The notes under the pieces: generated by a model
Seen by the model: the letters and a program-made list of their open reading frames with translations, nothing else
The model's database searches: none
Told to the model about the DNA's origin: nothing
Program-made: the position numbers and the translations under genes
DNA from: Metopolophium dirhodum
Lineage: Eukaryota; Arthropoda; Insecta; Hemiptera; Aphididae
DNA length: 64,000 nt
Direction of reading: 5' to 3'
Assembly (NCBI RefSeq): GCF_019925205.1
Contig: NC_083567.1
Coordinates: forward strand, 23,932,001-23,996,000
Shown here: in pieces, positions 24,481-35,900 of the stretch
Position numbering within the stretch: position 1 is the first letter of the stretch
Layout: every line of letters starts with the position of its first letter

Positions 24481-27400
24481 AATCATATCTAACCACGACT
24501 AAAAAAGGGAGATTGCCACCATTTTGTTTTTATTATAATTTACATTCGTTTTTGAAATATTGTTGCATAATAAAGTAATAGCTGTCAATACACACAACAT
24601 ATTATTATGTATTGTATACTGTGTTTTTATCATGAAGTTATATACTAATGTAAACAAATATGTTCAATGCAGTACCTATATAATTCAGATAGGTATAATA
24701 TTATTATTGTTATAACAAATTACAAATTTTAATTAAGAGCTAATTGGATTTTTGTAGGGCAAAAAAATACATAGTTCATATTTTTAAAAAGAAATTGTTG
24801 ATTTGAAAGAATTGGGTTGTGTGAATTGCGTCACATTTTCTTAAAAACTAGGGGGAATTCGTATCCGTTGTATTTTACGTATATACAATGAACAAATTTC
24901 TGTTTGCCCTGAATGGTATGTGTTTTGTATTGGTCTGTGAAACGCATTGTTATTCTATTATATTATTGTGTCTGTGATATATTTTCAAAGGTGTTCTTTT
25001 ACAAGAGTGTTTGTAAGATCATTTCAGAAAAACTTTGAACTGTAACAATCGTGCGGAAGCTTTTTTTCTCACTTATTGGCGCGCGAGTTACTAACTTCTT
25101 TTACGATCATGCACATAAACTATGGTCAAAACACCACTTTCTACTAGGTACACGACGTGTCGTTTTGATTCAAGGGCTGGATGGTATATTAAGAGAGATG
25201 TAATATAAAATAAACGCTCAAATTGGATTGTCGAGCGCTAGAAAAAAATAAAGGAAAAATAAGAGTAGTTACAAGACAAAAATAATCGTTTTCCCGGTTA
25301 CAGTTTTATAATAGGTTACGGTCGACCACGATGTCAACAATATTCTTCTTTGGCCGAGTGAATGGATAAAACTCTTTTCAGACTCTTTTGTCAATAGTGT
25401 GTCATCGCCGACCGGCCGTAACTGCCGCCCGGCTGAGTAAAATGTTTACAACGCAATATTGTAAAGCAAATTCTGCGTTTGACATTTAACACTCAATATT
25501 TTGGTTTAAGCTACTGACGGAGGTATTGGAACAATTAACTGGATTTATATTAATATATTATTTTCACGAGATAATTAGTAACTATTTCTGTTACGGAAAT
25601 ATTTCCGTTATTTTAAAATAACGCATCATACTCAAATATTAGTATATTTCTCTAACTCGACGAACGTTATTGTTAATATGTTAATTTAATTATTTTAAAT
25701 ATAATATATTTTCGACAGAATATTATGCCTATGATCACGGGAACTGTGAGTTAAAGTTATAATTATGAATATAATATATAAGGTCAGGAATATATTATTA
25801 TATTGTTTTTAAATTAATTTTTTTTATGAATAATACATTTTTATTTTATGGTTGTACGTGGTGAATTTAAATCATCTGACCACGCCTAGTTAAATAATAT
25901 GCAAATCGTAAAACAGAATGCTCATAAACAAACAAAACCATACAATACATTGATAAAGTAGGTATAGGTACCTAACGAAATATAATCCCGAATATGATAT
26001 AGTGTTATTTATAAGGAATATCCATGTCACATATTTTATAAGCAACGCAAATGTATCGTTATGCTCTGCATATAAATAAAATAAAATTATTAGTTTCATA
26101 TTAACAATATAAATATTTTTCATTTATTTGTTGGATTGTTAAGCCATTCATGGTGTATATTGTGAATTTCAAAAATAATAATTATACAAATAAGCTCGAC
26201 CCAACCACCAATAAGTAAGAATCAATTAATTATTATTTTTACTATTTTTTTTTGCTTTAAAATGTATCTTACCTAAATTGTAATAATTAATATAATATGT
26301 GGGTAAAATTATAAGCATAATATATAAATTGTAATGCGATTGTAAAAATGAAATATAATACAATACAATAAGTATTTTATTATTTCTTCACTATAACAGT
26401 ATATAGAGCCTTAGAGGTTATTACTTTCGTTTTACGAAGTCAAATATTTTCATTGTGAATGAAGGTAAATATTATTTTGTTTACTATTGAAAATTATTTT
26501 ATAGGAATTTTTTACTCCCATCTACATCCCAGTTTAATATAATAATCTCGTAACAAACTAAACTTTTGTATTCAAATTGAATATATAACACGTTCATTCA
26601 GAACACACACTTCTAACAATGTATAATAATATAGGTAATGTACCAAAAGAAAATAAATATATTTTTTAAATTAATACATACTTACTTCAAGTTATGGCTG
26701 TATGGTTACATATTTTAAATAGCAGGTTTTTTTATCACATATACTGGGTTTATTATAAAATTGTAATACAATATTTCAATATAAAATTTATAATAAAAAT
26801 TTGCATAAACGTAACAAGTTACAATAATAATTTTTGGAATCATGCTAAATATTATTTTAAATAAATATAAATATTCTTTGAAAGTATAAATCGATAATTG
26901 ATGGTAGTTTGAATGTTTTCTAAAAAGATTTTTAGTATGTGTTTCAATCGACAAATTCTATTTGATTTTAGTGCACAATAACACTGTTCTTAAGAACGTT
27001 TTCAAAAAGTTCTTAACAGTGTTATTCGAAAAGTTTTTCATCATAGTGCAGTAATGTATTATTAGTTAAATGAAAAATTCAACTAGAGTAGGTATTATTT
27101 TATGCTGTTAGTATAAGAACTCGCAAACTAGTTAACATTTTAATTTTACCATAAACTTTGTAGAATAAATTATTTTGAGTTTTCATCATCGGGTGCGAAG
27201 TTTGTTCTGAGTAAACGTCATAAAGATAAAATTGGATTTAAAAATTAGGTTACCTACTTAATAGAAGAATTGATTTAATTTGGTTAACTTACAATAATTT
27301 TAATGTAAACAGTTTCGCATTGTAAATAGTTTGAATAATTAATTATGCGTACATTTTATGAAATCAATACATACATAAAACAAACATTGTATACATTTTA

Positions 27401-28173
27401 ACAAGTATCTTAATAGTTGAGTATATTATTATTATATGGTAATCTATATCTATCGGTACAAATATAATATTATAACACATTGAGGTTATATATTATACGT
27501 TTACAATATACACCTATGAATAGCCCAGGTGGATATGGCAGTTGTAGCCACTTATACGATACTAATCATTGGAACTTCGATAAAAAGAGAGGGCTATCAG
27601 TCTATAACTTTTTTGGTTTTCACTAAGTAGGTACTCATATATTTTTATCAATCTATAAGCTGTTTTTGAAATACACCTATTGTTTCTAATGTTCTTTAAT
27701 TAGAAAATTATTTAATCATGAAGAAACTTGAAGATTTTACATGCATGTTGAGTGTTTCTGACTTGTTAAAAATGTGTTGTATCCATATAATTTCTTTCGG
27801 AGGTGGGGTGGCATAATTAGGGATGAAAGTTATAATTGAAGCTTTAGTCGTAGAGCGTCAAAAATGTTAATACGTCTCGGGATGAGAGCCTCTCAATCCA
27901 ATATTAATTGAATAATACACTTGGTACACAATAGTTTTTACACAATTTGTTTCTAAACATACTTATGGAAAATATATTGTTAATTTAAACACGTCAAAGT
28001 TAATTATATAAATAAGTTTATACTACAATACTAACGTTTTGTATTAAATATTAACTAAATACATTTATTAGTATATGACAATATTAATAATAACACTAGA
28101 AAATAACGATTGCCGTGAAACCAAAATAAGCCTAAATGATAATCAGTATAGGTAAAATAAAGATAGATCGATT
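24481..28173. other. AT-rich non-coding DNA with one hairpin
   Basis: An imperfect hairpin at 26977-27026 pairs AATAACACTGTT with AACAGTGTTATT. A small G+C-richer patch lies at 25310-25450. No ORF in this stretch has coding character. Confidence 0.35.
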
Positions 28174-28390
28174 GTGGCTCGGTGCGGTACAGTGGCTGAA
28201 ATCAATCACGCGACGTGATTGAGAGTAAGCAACTATCGCTGCCACTAGTTCTCGGATGGGTGATCACCCGGGTTCGTTGTGAACAAAAACCTTGCCACAC
28301 ATACACGTGTTCCTAACCGACTGTACCAACCCTGCCAACCTTACAGACCAAGAACCTCAGTCGTCGAAGCCTTAAACCTGATAAAAAAAA
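28174..28390 (+). mobile_element. 5S-rRNA-like SINE, copy 1, with A-rich tail
   Basis: The head contains TAAGCAACTATCGCTGCC followed by CGGATGGGTGATCACCCGGG, which parallels the internal promoter region of eukaryotic 5S rRNA (TAAGCAGCGTCGGG...GATGGG.GACC). It continues through CCTTGCCACACATACACGTG to an A-run at 28382-28390. Two further copies lie on the minus strand at 32962 and 47250. This fits a 5S-derived SINE; it is too diverged to be a functional 5S gene. Confidence 0.65.
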
Positions 28391-29151
28391 ACATAGATAA
28401 GAATAAAATACCCAACATACAGAATATTTAGGTATTAGCTGACAGTTTTATACAGTTATTTAAATTTTAAATAGTAGATATTCAATGATAACTAATCAGT
28501 AATCACTATAGTTATAAATAGATTCACAAAAAAATAACCAACTATTCAAGTGAATAAAAATTGTTTATAATTTCAGAATTTAATTTATTTGGATATAATA
28601 GGTAACTAATAAATAATAAATAATAATACGGTACATTAAAAATAATCTGGAACTATCTTTCTACTATAAATCACCATACATAAGACAATTCTTGATCCCA
28701 ATCCAGTAATAATCCTATGACCATAATCTTTAAAGTTATTGGGTATTTCAAATCCTAATCAAAGGCTTATGTCTCAATAAACTGAAAAAGCAATACATCA
28801 CGATTACCATTGTATGAAGATTTATGTGAACATCTGACTAATGTTTTCGTATACGCTCTATATTATTATTATTGTTAATGATTCTGATTAGAAATGTTGG
28901 TTATATATTATTATTAAAATATTACTTTTTTTTTCGTATTATCGAGGACCGGGGAGAGAACCATGATTTGCATTACAGTATTAAAATATTACTTAGGTAG
29001 ATATATAATTATTATTAATATAACCATGAAATATGGGTCAATACTTTATATGGGTCATTTAAGATGTTTATTTTTTCAAATTATATTTTTGATTAGATTC
29101 TTTTTAATATAAACATTAGACAATAGTCCCTGCAATCAAAACCTAAGCTAT
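28391..29151. other. AT-rich non-coding DNA
   Basis: No gene. The phrase TATTAAAATATTACTT occurs twice (28911 and 28979 region) around a short G+C-richer stretch, GAGGACCGGGGAGAG. Confidence 0.3.
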
Positions 29152-29164
29152 AATCCTATAATAT

Positions 29165-29405
29165 GGGGGACGGGGTGGCCAAGCGGATTAAGGCGCTGGT
29201 TCGAACCCGGCCGCGGGTTACATTTTTCTTCATGGTGTCCGGAGAGAAGTGCCGCCACCCCGGGCATGGCAGATACCTACGGGTGCCCACTAAAAAAATC
29301 TGCCAAACCAAAAACACGTGTTTACAAACCTACAATTCCCTCTCCTACAAACAAACACGAACAGATAATAGCCATAGTTGCCGGGCTTCGTGATAAATTA
29401 AAAAA
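29165..29405 (+). mobile_element. tRNA-derived SINE with 13-bp target duplications
   Basis: The element begins GGGGACGGGG, with an A box (GTGGCCAAGCGG) and a B box (GGTTCGAACCC) close together, then a tRNA-unrelated body and an A-rich tail ending near 29405. It is flanked by AATCCTATAATAT at 29152-29164 and again at 29406-29418. The box spacing is too short for a folded tRNA, so this is a SINE head from a Leu/Ser-like tRNA, not a tRNA gene. The ORFs at 29163-29472 are incidental frames. The exact duplication suggests a fairly young insertion. Confidence 0.85.
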
Positions 29406-29418
29406 AAATCCTATAATA

Positions 29419-30409
29419 TTATTGAAAATAAGTATAATTAGTGTAAGACCTAACAAGTCAACAGAAGCGTAGGAGTTTATATTTAAATTATATATTTTAG
29501 TACAAAACTTAAATTACTGATCAGGATGACCTACTAACAGGCATTTTAGGATAACTTTAAAAAGAAGCCTGAGAAGTTATTCTGCTTATAATAGTTAATG
29601 TCGACGTATACCGTAGAATGGTGTAATTAGGTTCATGGAATAAATTTCTTGAAATTAGTCTAAATATTTAGAAATTGTAATTGTATAAAGTAAATGATAA
29701 TCTAGGTATGATAACAAACAGTTTAACTTTCTCTGATAAACATTTTATTGAATAACACCATAATAATTCGAATAAAAATTGATCTAAATATTCAATTTTT
29801 TCAACACTTGAACTTGAGGTAGGTTCTTATTAAAACCAATTGTGCATATAGCATAATATGCATTATTTTTAATATTTTTTTTAATTGCGATAAGATGTAA
29901 GATTCTCTATTTTTTAGATTTTTAGAATTCTGTAAAATATTATTGATTTTTAATTATAAAATAATTTACAAATTTTCGTGATTGTAAAAATTTGATCTCA
30001 AACGCTTTGGTGAAAAATGTGCATAAAATGTATTTTCAATATTTTTAAATTGCTTTATTTACAATTTATGTAGGATTCTGTATCACATTGTTGAGGTTTT
30101 AGACCAAGCTTAAATATTTTTATCAATACTTCTAACTATATAGAAACCACACCATTGCCAATAAATAATATATATTATAATATACTGTATAGATAATATA
30201 TTCATAGACTTTTAAGGACAGTCAATTTATTATTGATTAAGTATAATTTATATGCACAAAACTTAATATTTTCAGATTTTAATCTGTGTATTAATCATAA
30301 AATATAATATTATTTATTACATTTTTGTAAAACAAAAACCTAATTTTTAATTTTCTTTATCATTGCGATGTTAACGTTTTTATTTTTTTAATTTTATTTT
30401 TGGTTAATA
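29419..30409. other. AT-rich non-coding DNA, old repeat text
   Basis: A/T-rich sequence with phrases related to the 12.6-13.5 kb repeat (for example GTATTTTCAATATTTTTAAATTG). No gene. Confidence 0.3.
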
Positions 30410-31553
30410 CTAGCTGTATTAAACAACGTGGCCTGGGGATAAATAAAACGAAGATGGGCAATTCTAGCTGCACCTGCGGCAGATAATAAGTAACTTTTTT
30501 ATCTTACGTGTTAATTGCAATCGGAAATAAACGTAATATGCGGGTAAGCCACCCTAATCAAATGGTTCAAACTATTATCTAAAATTCTATACCTTCCTTG
30601 AATCGCAAAAGTCGGACTAGTATATTTTGATCCTAGGTACAAACCGCAGACTTAAACAACAGACTTTACATTGTATATTATAATAGTTGTAGGTATTCTA
30701 ATACTCTTAAGGCCCACGCGGGATCTCAAATAATATGTGTGCAGAATTGGTGTTAATTGGTTTTAAATGTAGATTTTCATGCCCGTCATAGGTATTAGAG
30801 ATATTATAATTCGACTAATAATATCTGTATTAGCCGACTATATATTATAACCTATCCGTCGAACGTTTAAATTTTGCATTAGTTGAAATATTCTCAATAT
30901 TGATTTTCGTTAGAATCTGTCGAGATTTTTTTAGTTTATAAATCCTAAATATACACTTTGTCTCTTATATATCTATATGCAATAGTAGTTACTTAATTTT
31001 ATATCTATATAATATAGAATAATTTTACTAGCCTAAATGACAAAATATAATACAATACAGACAATTATTATATCCAATAATAATAATAATAACTAGTTTA
31101 TTGTCTGTAACCAATGACAACCCTATAATATATAAACAAAAATAAGTTATAGGAAAGCTCACTCTGTGTTAAATTGCCAGTTTCTAAACGCACTTTAATA
31201 CAACGTAATTAATAATTTTTCCAAGTACAATGTATGTACTGTAACTACATGGACAATAAATAAATACCTTAATATCAACAATCGTAACTGATGGACACAA
31301 CGGGGAGATAAGGTGTTTTAAATATATTATGTTTAGAAACCTAAAACATTCGACTTTCGTGTGAACTAAAATGCATGTCCCCGCATCTTATATAGCGACC
31401 TATATGGGTTGAATACTGCGAACCTTCCCTGAGTCTCAAAGAATCTATTGATGTATCTTTTATTGAAAATGGACCAGTAGTTTTTGAATCTATAGAGGAC
31501 AAAAAAAGAAACAAACAAACATTAATTTATATATTATTAATATAAAATATAGA
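30410..31553 (-). mobile_element. Helitron-like non-autonomous element
   Basis: On the minus strand the unit begins TCTATATTTTATATTAATAA at 31553 and ends CAGCTAG at 30413-30410 before T. The 5' part carries a GTTTGTTTGTTTC stretch and ATAGATTCAAAAACTACTGG, text of the kind seen at many insect Helitron 5' ends. No Rep/helicase domain is visible and there are no terminal inverted repeats. The G+C-richer 30430-30560 segment is its 3' region. Confidence 0.55.
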
Positions 31554-32007
31554 TTGTATTGCAAAATAACTTTCTGAAAATGTTGATACCTATATCGAAT
31601 ACCCATCCAACTGTTTATTACTTAAGTATTTTAAATTTTGATGAACGGTGAATATACAATTTGATGTGTATTTCTTCTGTTGCTCACATCTATATTTTAT
31701 ACTTTAAGTGTTTATGAATAATGAATTCATGAATTAATATTGAATGCATTTTAAACACCAACAATCAACATTTTCAGTAAAAGGTTTTAAATATTTAGAC
31801 ATATATATATTTGACAATGGTAACTAAACATTTAATAAAAAAAAAGATGAGGTCACAAATACTTTAACTTTCATAAAACAAAACAAAAGAAACACTGCAA
31901 AGTTGACCGAAAAGTGAGCTTTAACATGATAACAATTACACTGTTTATATAAATACTAAAGTTAATACCATAAATCGTTCTAGTAGATCAGTTTTGGATG
32001 TCAACGT
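31554..32007. other. AT-rich non-coding spacer between two mobile elements
   Basis: Nothing recognisable beyond A/T-rich sequence and a short (TA)n at 31801-31810. Confidence 0.3.
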
Positions 32008-32409
32008 TCAGTATGCAGTGTTCGGACTTATTTAGATAAATTTATCTAGATAATTATTGGTTCATCTTTTATCTTATATAGATAAATAGTTACAAGGTAT
32101 TTAAACGTTCATCTTAGATAATTTTTTACTTATCTAAATGAATTCATCTAGATACATTTTTTATTGATAAAAATCGTGAAATTGTAAAAACGCATTTAAA
32201 TATTTATACAGATTCTCAAACCAAGTTTATGGTTTATAAATAATGTAATTATTTTTATTTATATCATCATTATTACTATTATGTTCCTAGTGTGCAACTA
32301 AAAATACCTAAATTTAAAACCCATTAAAAAAAAAAGTTGTATCTTTTTTTTTATCTTTATCTTTATCTAGATAAAAAACTACTTATCTAATCCAAACACT
32401 GTCAGTATG
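32008..32409. mobile_element. hAT-type MITE (32016-32401) with 8-bp target duplications
   Basis: The direct repeat TCAGTATG at 32008-32015 and 32402-32409 flanks a 386-bp element. Its terminal inverted repeats are CAGTGTTCGGA and TCCAAACACTG. Subterminal TTATCTAGATAA motifs occur repeatedly at both ends. The 8-bp duplication and CAGTG termini fit the hAT superfamily. There is no coding capacity. Confidence 0.8.
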
Positions 32410-32961
32410 TATCAAAAGTTAAAATTTAATGGAAGTGAAAATAATATAATATACTTGTTGAGAATTTGAGAGGAATATTAATTGTTATGACACAATATAG
32501 AAATATTGTATTAGTAAAATTAACACATTGACAAATACATTTTTAACAACACAATATTTTAGTTTCTTCACTTTCGTTCGATCAGCAGCAGACTAGGTAA
32601 TAGGCATCATTGCAATACTGTTTCCACTTCATTTCTGCAGCGGTCGTGCATAATTGTGTAATTAGTATTGTTTTGATTTTCACCATAGTATAATATAATT
32701 AATTTAATATTTTCATAGACACAATAATTAATAACTTTTTAATTTTATGATCAAAATGTTATATCGATGCGGACTCGGGTTGCAGTCGTTAGTTCAGTTA
32801 TCAAACGTCTATTTCAGGCCTATCTACATTTTATCCACAACTGTCAATCCACGGTAACCGATTCCGACTCGAATGCCTACTAATAACGAAGTCGCCACTG
32901 CACGGTAACCGCTGGACTGATATAATAGTGAATATATTATAATAATATATAATATTTTTAA
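32410..32961. other. AT-rich non-coding spacer
   Basis: A mild CpG patch lies at 32760-32920. No ORF or exon is supported. Confidence 0.3.
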
Positions 32962-33245
32962 AATTTTTTTTTTTGAACTTAAACCCGGCGACCAAGGTCA
33001 TTGGTCATCTATTGTAGGGGTTATGAACTGTGATAGGGACTAGGGGTAAGGTTGATACGGTAGGTTGTTTTTACGATTGTTTTACGGTTTTTACGATATG
33101 TATCAAACACGTGTATGTGTGGCAAGGTTTTTTTAACTACTATGAACCAGGGTGGTCACCCATCCAGGAGCTAGTAGCTGTGGCCGTTACTTACTACCAG
33201 TCGCATTCCGTGACTGGTAGCAGCCAACGCGCCACGCCAAGCCCC
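32962..33245 (-). mobile_element. 5S-rRNA-like SINE, copy 2
   Basis: Read on the minus strand, it contains AGCTACTAGCTCCTGGATGG then GTGACCACCCTGG, the same 5S-like block as copy 1. The same CCTTGCCACACATACACGTG segment follows, and it ends in the A-rich tail seen as a T-run at about 32962-32973. The flanks ATATAATATT (left) and ATACAATATT (right) may be a 10-bp target duplication with one change. The plus ORF at 33030-33260 is an incidental frame. Confidence 0.65.
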
Positions 33246-33977
33246 AATATACAATATTAAATTGGTTGTTCTCCGTCAGTTGTGTTTAATATTATAAAAA
33301 AATTGATTTAAGTCATTCCTGTGTTTAAGTATTAGATTATATGGTCATATATTTAAATCTGCATTACAATAATATAATATGCATCATCATTAAGCTGCAT
33401 AGATACGATAAGAACCTATTTAATTTATTTATCAATCAATATTGTGTCGCCTGACACTTACTACCAAGTCCTTCATGCGGAACGGACAGCGTCATTAAAA
33501 TAAAAAACAAACAAACAAACACAAATGATAAAAATTTTCTATATATACCTATTATGTATAAAACGATCAATTAACCACTCAGATTTTTTTTTGTATTTCA
33601 AAACATTATAAAATAATAATATGTTACTCCTATAATTACCCATCAAAAATAAAAACTGATTAACACGAAGACAAAAGAAAATCATTAACATAATCTGAAA
33701 CTCTTTTCGTTTGTTCAATAAACGTTTGTTGGTTCTTATTCAAAAACACAATGTTATATTTATGTTTACTAGCTGCGCAATTTGCCCGACCGTCAGATTC
33801 CCAAGTGCTATAAGTTGAACATAGACAATTCAAATCTTACAAATATCATGTATACTGCGATGTAACTTCTTAATTTCTAACACAAAGGAAGATATTATTT
33901 TCATTGTGGAATTTAACTGAAATTAGTTTTTATTTAATTTTAAACATGTACCACTGCAGTTTATAATAATATATGAA
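33246..33977. other. AT-rich DNA with a possible Helitron-type terminus at 33769
   Basis: ACTAGCTGCGCAATTTGCCC at about 33768 is the complement of a Helitron-like 3' terminus (GGGCAAATTGCGCAGCTAGT). I could not find the matching 5' end, so no element is drawn. Confidence 0.25.
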
Positions 33978-34160
33978 ATGTTTTTGAATTTTATTCATTT
34001 TCAGGATTCTTTATTTTCGTTAGCGTTAACAGTGAGTGATTTACAGCGGAATCGAACCAACTTCCTCGTAAATTGGCCAGTAGGATTTAAATATTTAGGC
34101 AATACTCAAAAAGATTTACTGTACTATTCAAAAGGAAAGTGGTATTGTGGAAACCTCTAA
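33978..34160 (+). CDS. Small ORF or terminal exon of an unknown plus-strand gene
   Basis: A 60-codon ATG ORF ends at TAA 34158-34160. A good acceptor (pyrimidine-rich TTTTATTCATTTTCAG) ends at 34004, in frame, so the segment 34005-34160 reads naturally as a last exon beginning DSLFSLALTVSDLQ and ending LLYYSKGKWYCGNL. An AATAAA polyadenylation signal lies 15 bases downstream at 34175-34180. Codon use looks more balanced than in the flanking DNA. I do not recognise the protein, and no upstream exon with a matching donor was found within a few kilobases. It could also be a relic. Confidence 0.35.
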   Translation: MFLNFIHFQDSLFSLALTVSDLQRNRTNFLVNWPVGFKYLGNTQKDLLYYSKGKWYCGNL

Positions 34161-34180
34161 TAACGACCTTCTGTAATAAA

Positions 34181-35228
34181 TAATTATTCAATTATTTTCT
34201 CCTTTCACAAGGCGAGGATAAGCCATTCAATGTTTTTTAACCCCCTCCCCTTCCAACACGAAAAAAGAATAAAAATAAAATAAACAAATAGAAAAATATA
34301 CATGCATATAAATTCAGGAGGGTCATAAATTAACCAGATAAAGTAGAAAGAGAACAACACAAAAAAATTCGCAAGAGCCACAAAGCCACCCGTTAAAAAG
34401 GACTTCAAAACCTCTAAATAACAAGTAGCAAACCCTTAATTCTACTTACTAACAGCGACATTTATACGTTTTTGAGGCCCACGAGAAAAATATGGTTACT
34501 TATCACGATTTTGGAACAATACAGAGACATATTTTCACAAAATATTACATTACAATATTGTTGTAAGAATAATACAAGAGTGCTAATATTACCGTGATAA
34601 TAATAGTAATAATAATAATAATAATAACAATAGTAATAATAATAACAATAGTAATAATAATAATAATAATAATAATTAATAATAATTAATAATAATATAT
34701 ATTAATATATATGCCAAGCATCAAAATTATCCACCCAAACGTTAAACGTAAAACGCGTTTAACATATTTTATGTTGTTTAAAAAAAAAAATAACAAAACT
34801 CAGGTTGATTAAAAAATGTATCAAAATAAATATTTATTTAATTTTTATTCATTTGATGTAAATATTATAACGATAAAGTCATAATAATATTATCATTCCA
34901 CATAAAAGTGTACGTTATGTTAATTTAATAGTAATCGTTATTTTTGTTTAATATAATACCTACCAAATAGGGTTTAACGGTAATATAAATTACTCTACGC
35001 ATATTCGAATACATATATTGTACACCTAACAAAATAAAATTATATTATTATGGTATTTTATTTAAAAAAATAAATAATGTGGCAACGTTCAATTCGATAT
35101 TTTTAGTTTGATAAAAATATAATCGGAATAGGTTACTTTAAAGATTTATTGAAAATCATTCTAATTAACAATAATTTTTCAGTCGAGTTCTATGGTATTG
35201 GTATTTATAAATTATATAATTTAACCAA
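34181..35228. repeat. AT-rich DNA with a compound AAT microsatellite (34597-34697)
   Basis: The microsatellite is a run of AAT units with interspersed AGT and AAC units over about 100 bp. The remainder is A/T-rich with no gene. Confidence 0.6.
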
Positions 35229-35900
35229 GGGGGGGGGGGGGTTGGCGATATTTACATGCGGAGATCTGAAATATTACGTAATATTTTATTAATTTTACTC
35301 GGTAGAAACTCAAAAGTATCAAACGATAGTATGGTTTATTGTAATACTATATATCGACTATCATAATTTTATTTTATAATATTATTTGTACGCCTCACGT
35401 CTTGTCAACCGGTCATATTGTTCTGACCGACTTAGGTGCATAATGTGTGCACCCATATTAGTAATTACTGCAAACGAATGACGCATAACCCTATTTAGGA
35501 ACAAGGGGTAGGATGGAATGAAAAACGTTATTAATTTTTAACCGTTTTATATTTTTGGTACTTATCTATATAATATATGTGAGGTTGTGGGGGTAGAGGA
35601 GGCGATAATGACATGCGGAGATCAGGAATATAACACATTATTATTTTACTCGGGAGAAGGTATAAAACGACAATATGATTTATTTTAATATTATTGTAAT
35701 TTTATTTTATAATAATATTATTTGTACGCGTCACGTCTTGTCAACCGGCCATATTGTTTTGACCCGATTATGTGCGTAGTTCGCGTATTATAATAATAAT
35801 TATACTGTAAACGAATGGCACATTACCAAATAGGTATATATTATAATAGAAGTGTAGGAACGGGACGGAACGAAAAACATTATTAATTTTAACTGTCACA
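35229..35900. repeat. Imperfect tandem duplication of about 310 bp
   Basis: Copy A (about 35240-35555) and copy B (about 35597-35900) share the aligned blocks ACATGCGGAGATC, CACGTCTTGTCAACCGG, CATATTGTT(C/T)TGACC, GTAAACGAATG-like text and GAA(C/T)GAAAAAC(G/A)TTATTAATTTT in the same order, offset by roughly 335-357 bp. A run of 13 G occupies 35229-35241 just before copy A; copy B is preceded by a weaker G-rich stretch. No ORF is conserved between the copies, so the repeat looks non-coding. Confidence 0.75.

Noticed and set aside
28230..28290. A genuine 5S rRNA gene.
   Set aside because: Only the internal-promoter part resembles 5S rRNA; the 5' and 3' pairing ends are missing and three copies share an unrelated tail.
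29165..29230. A functional tRNA gene.
   Set aside because: A and B boxes are present but too close to allow a cloverleaf, and the unit has an A-rich tail and target duplications, so it is a SINE.
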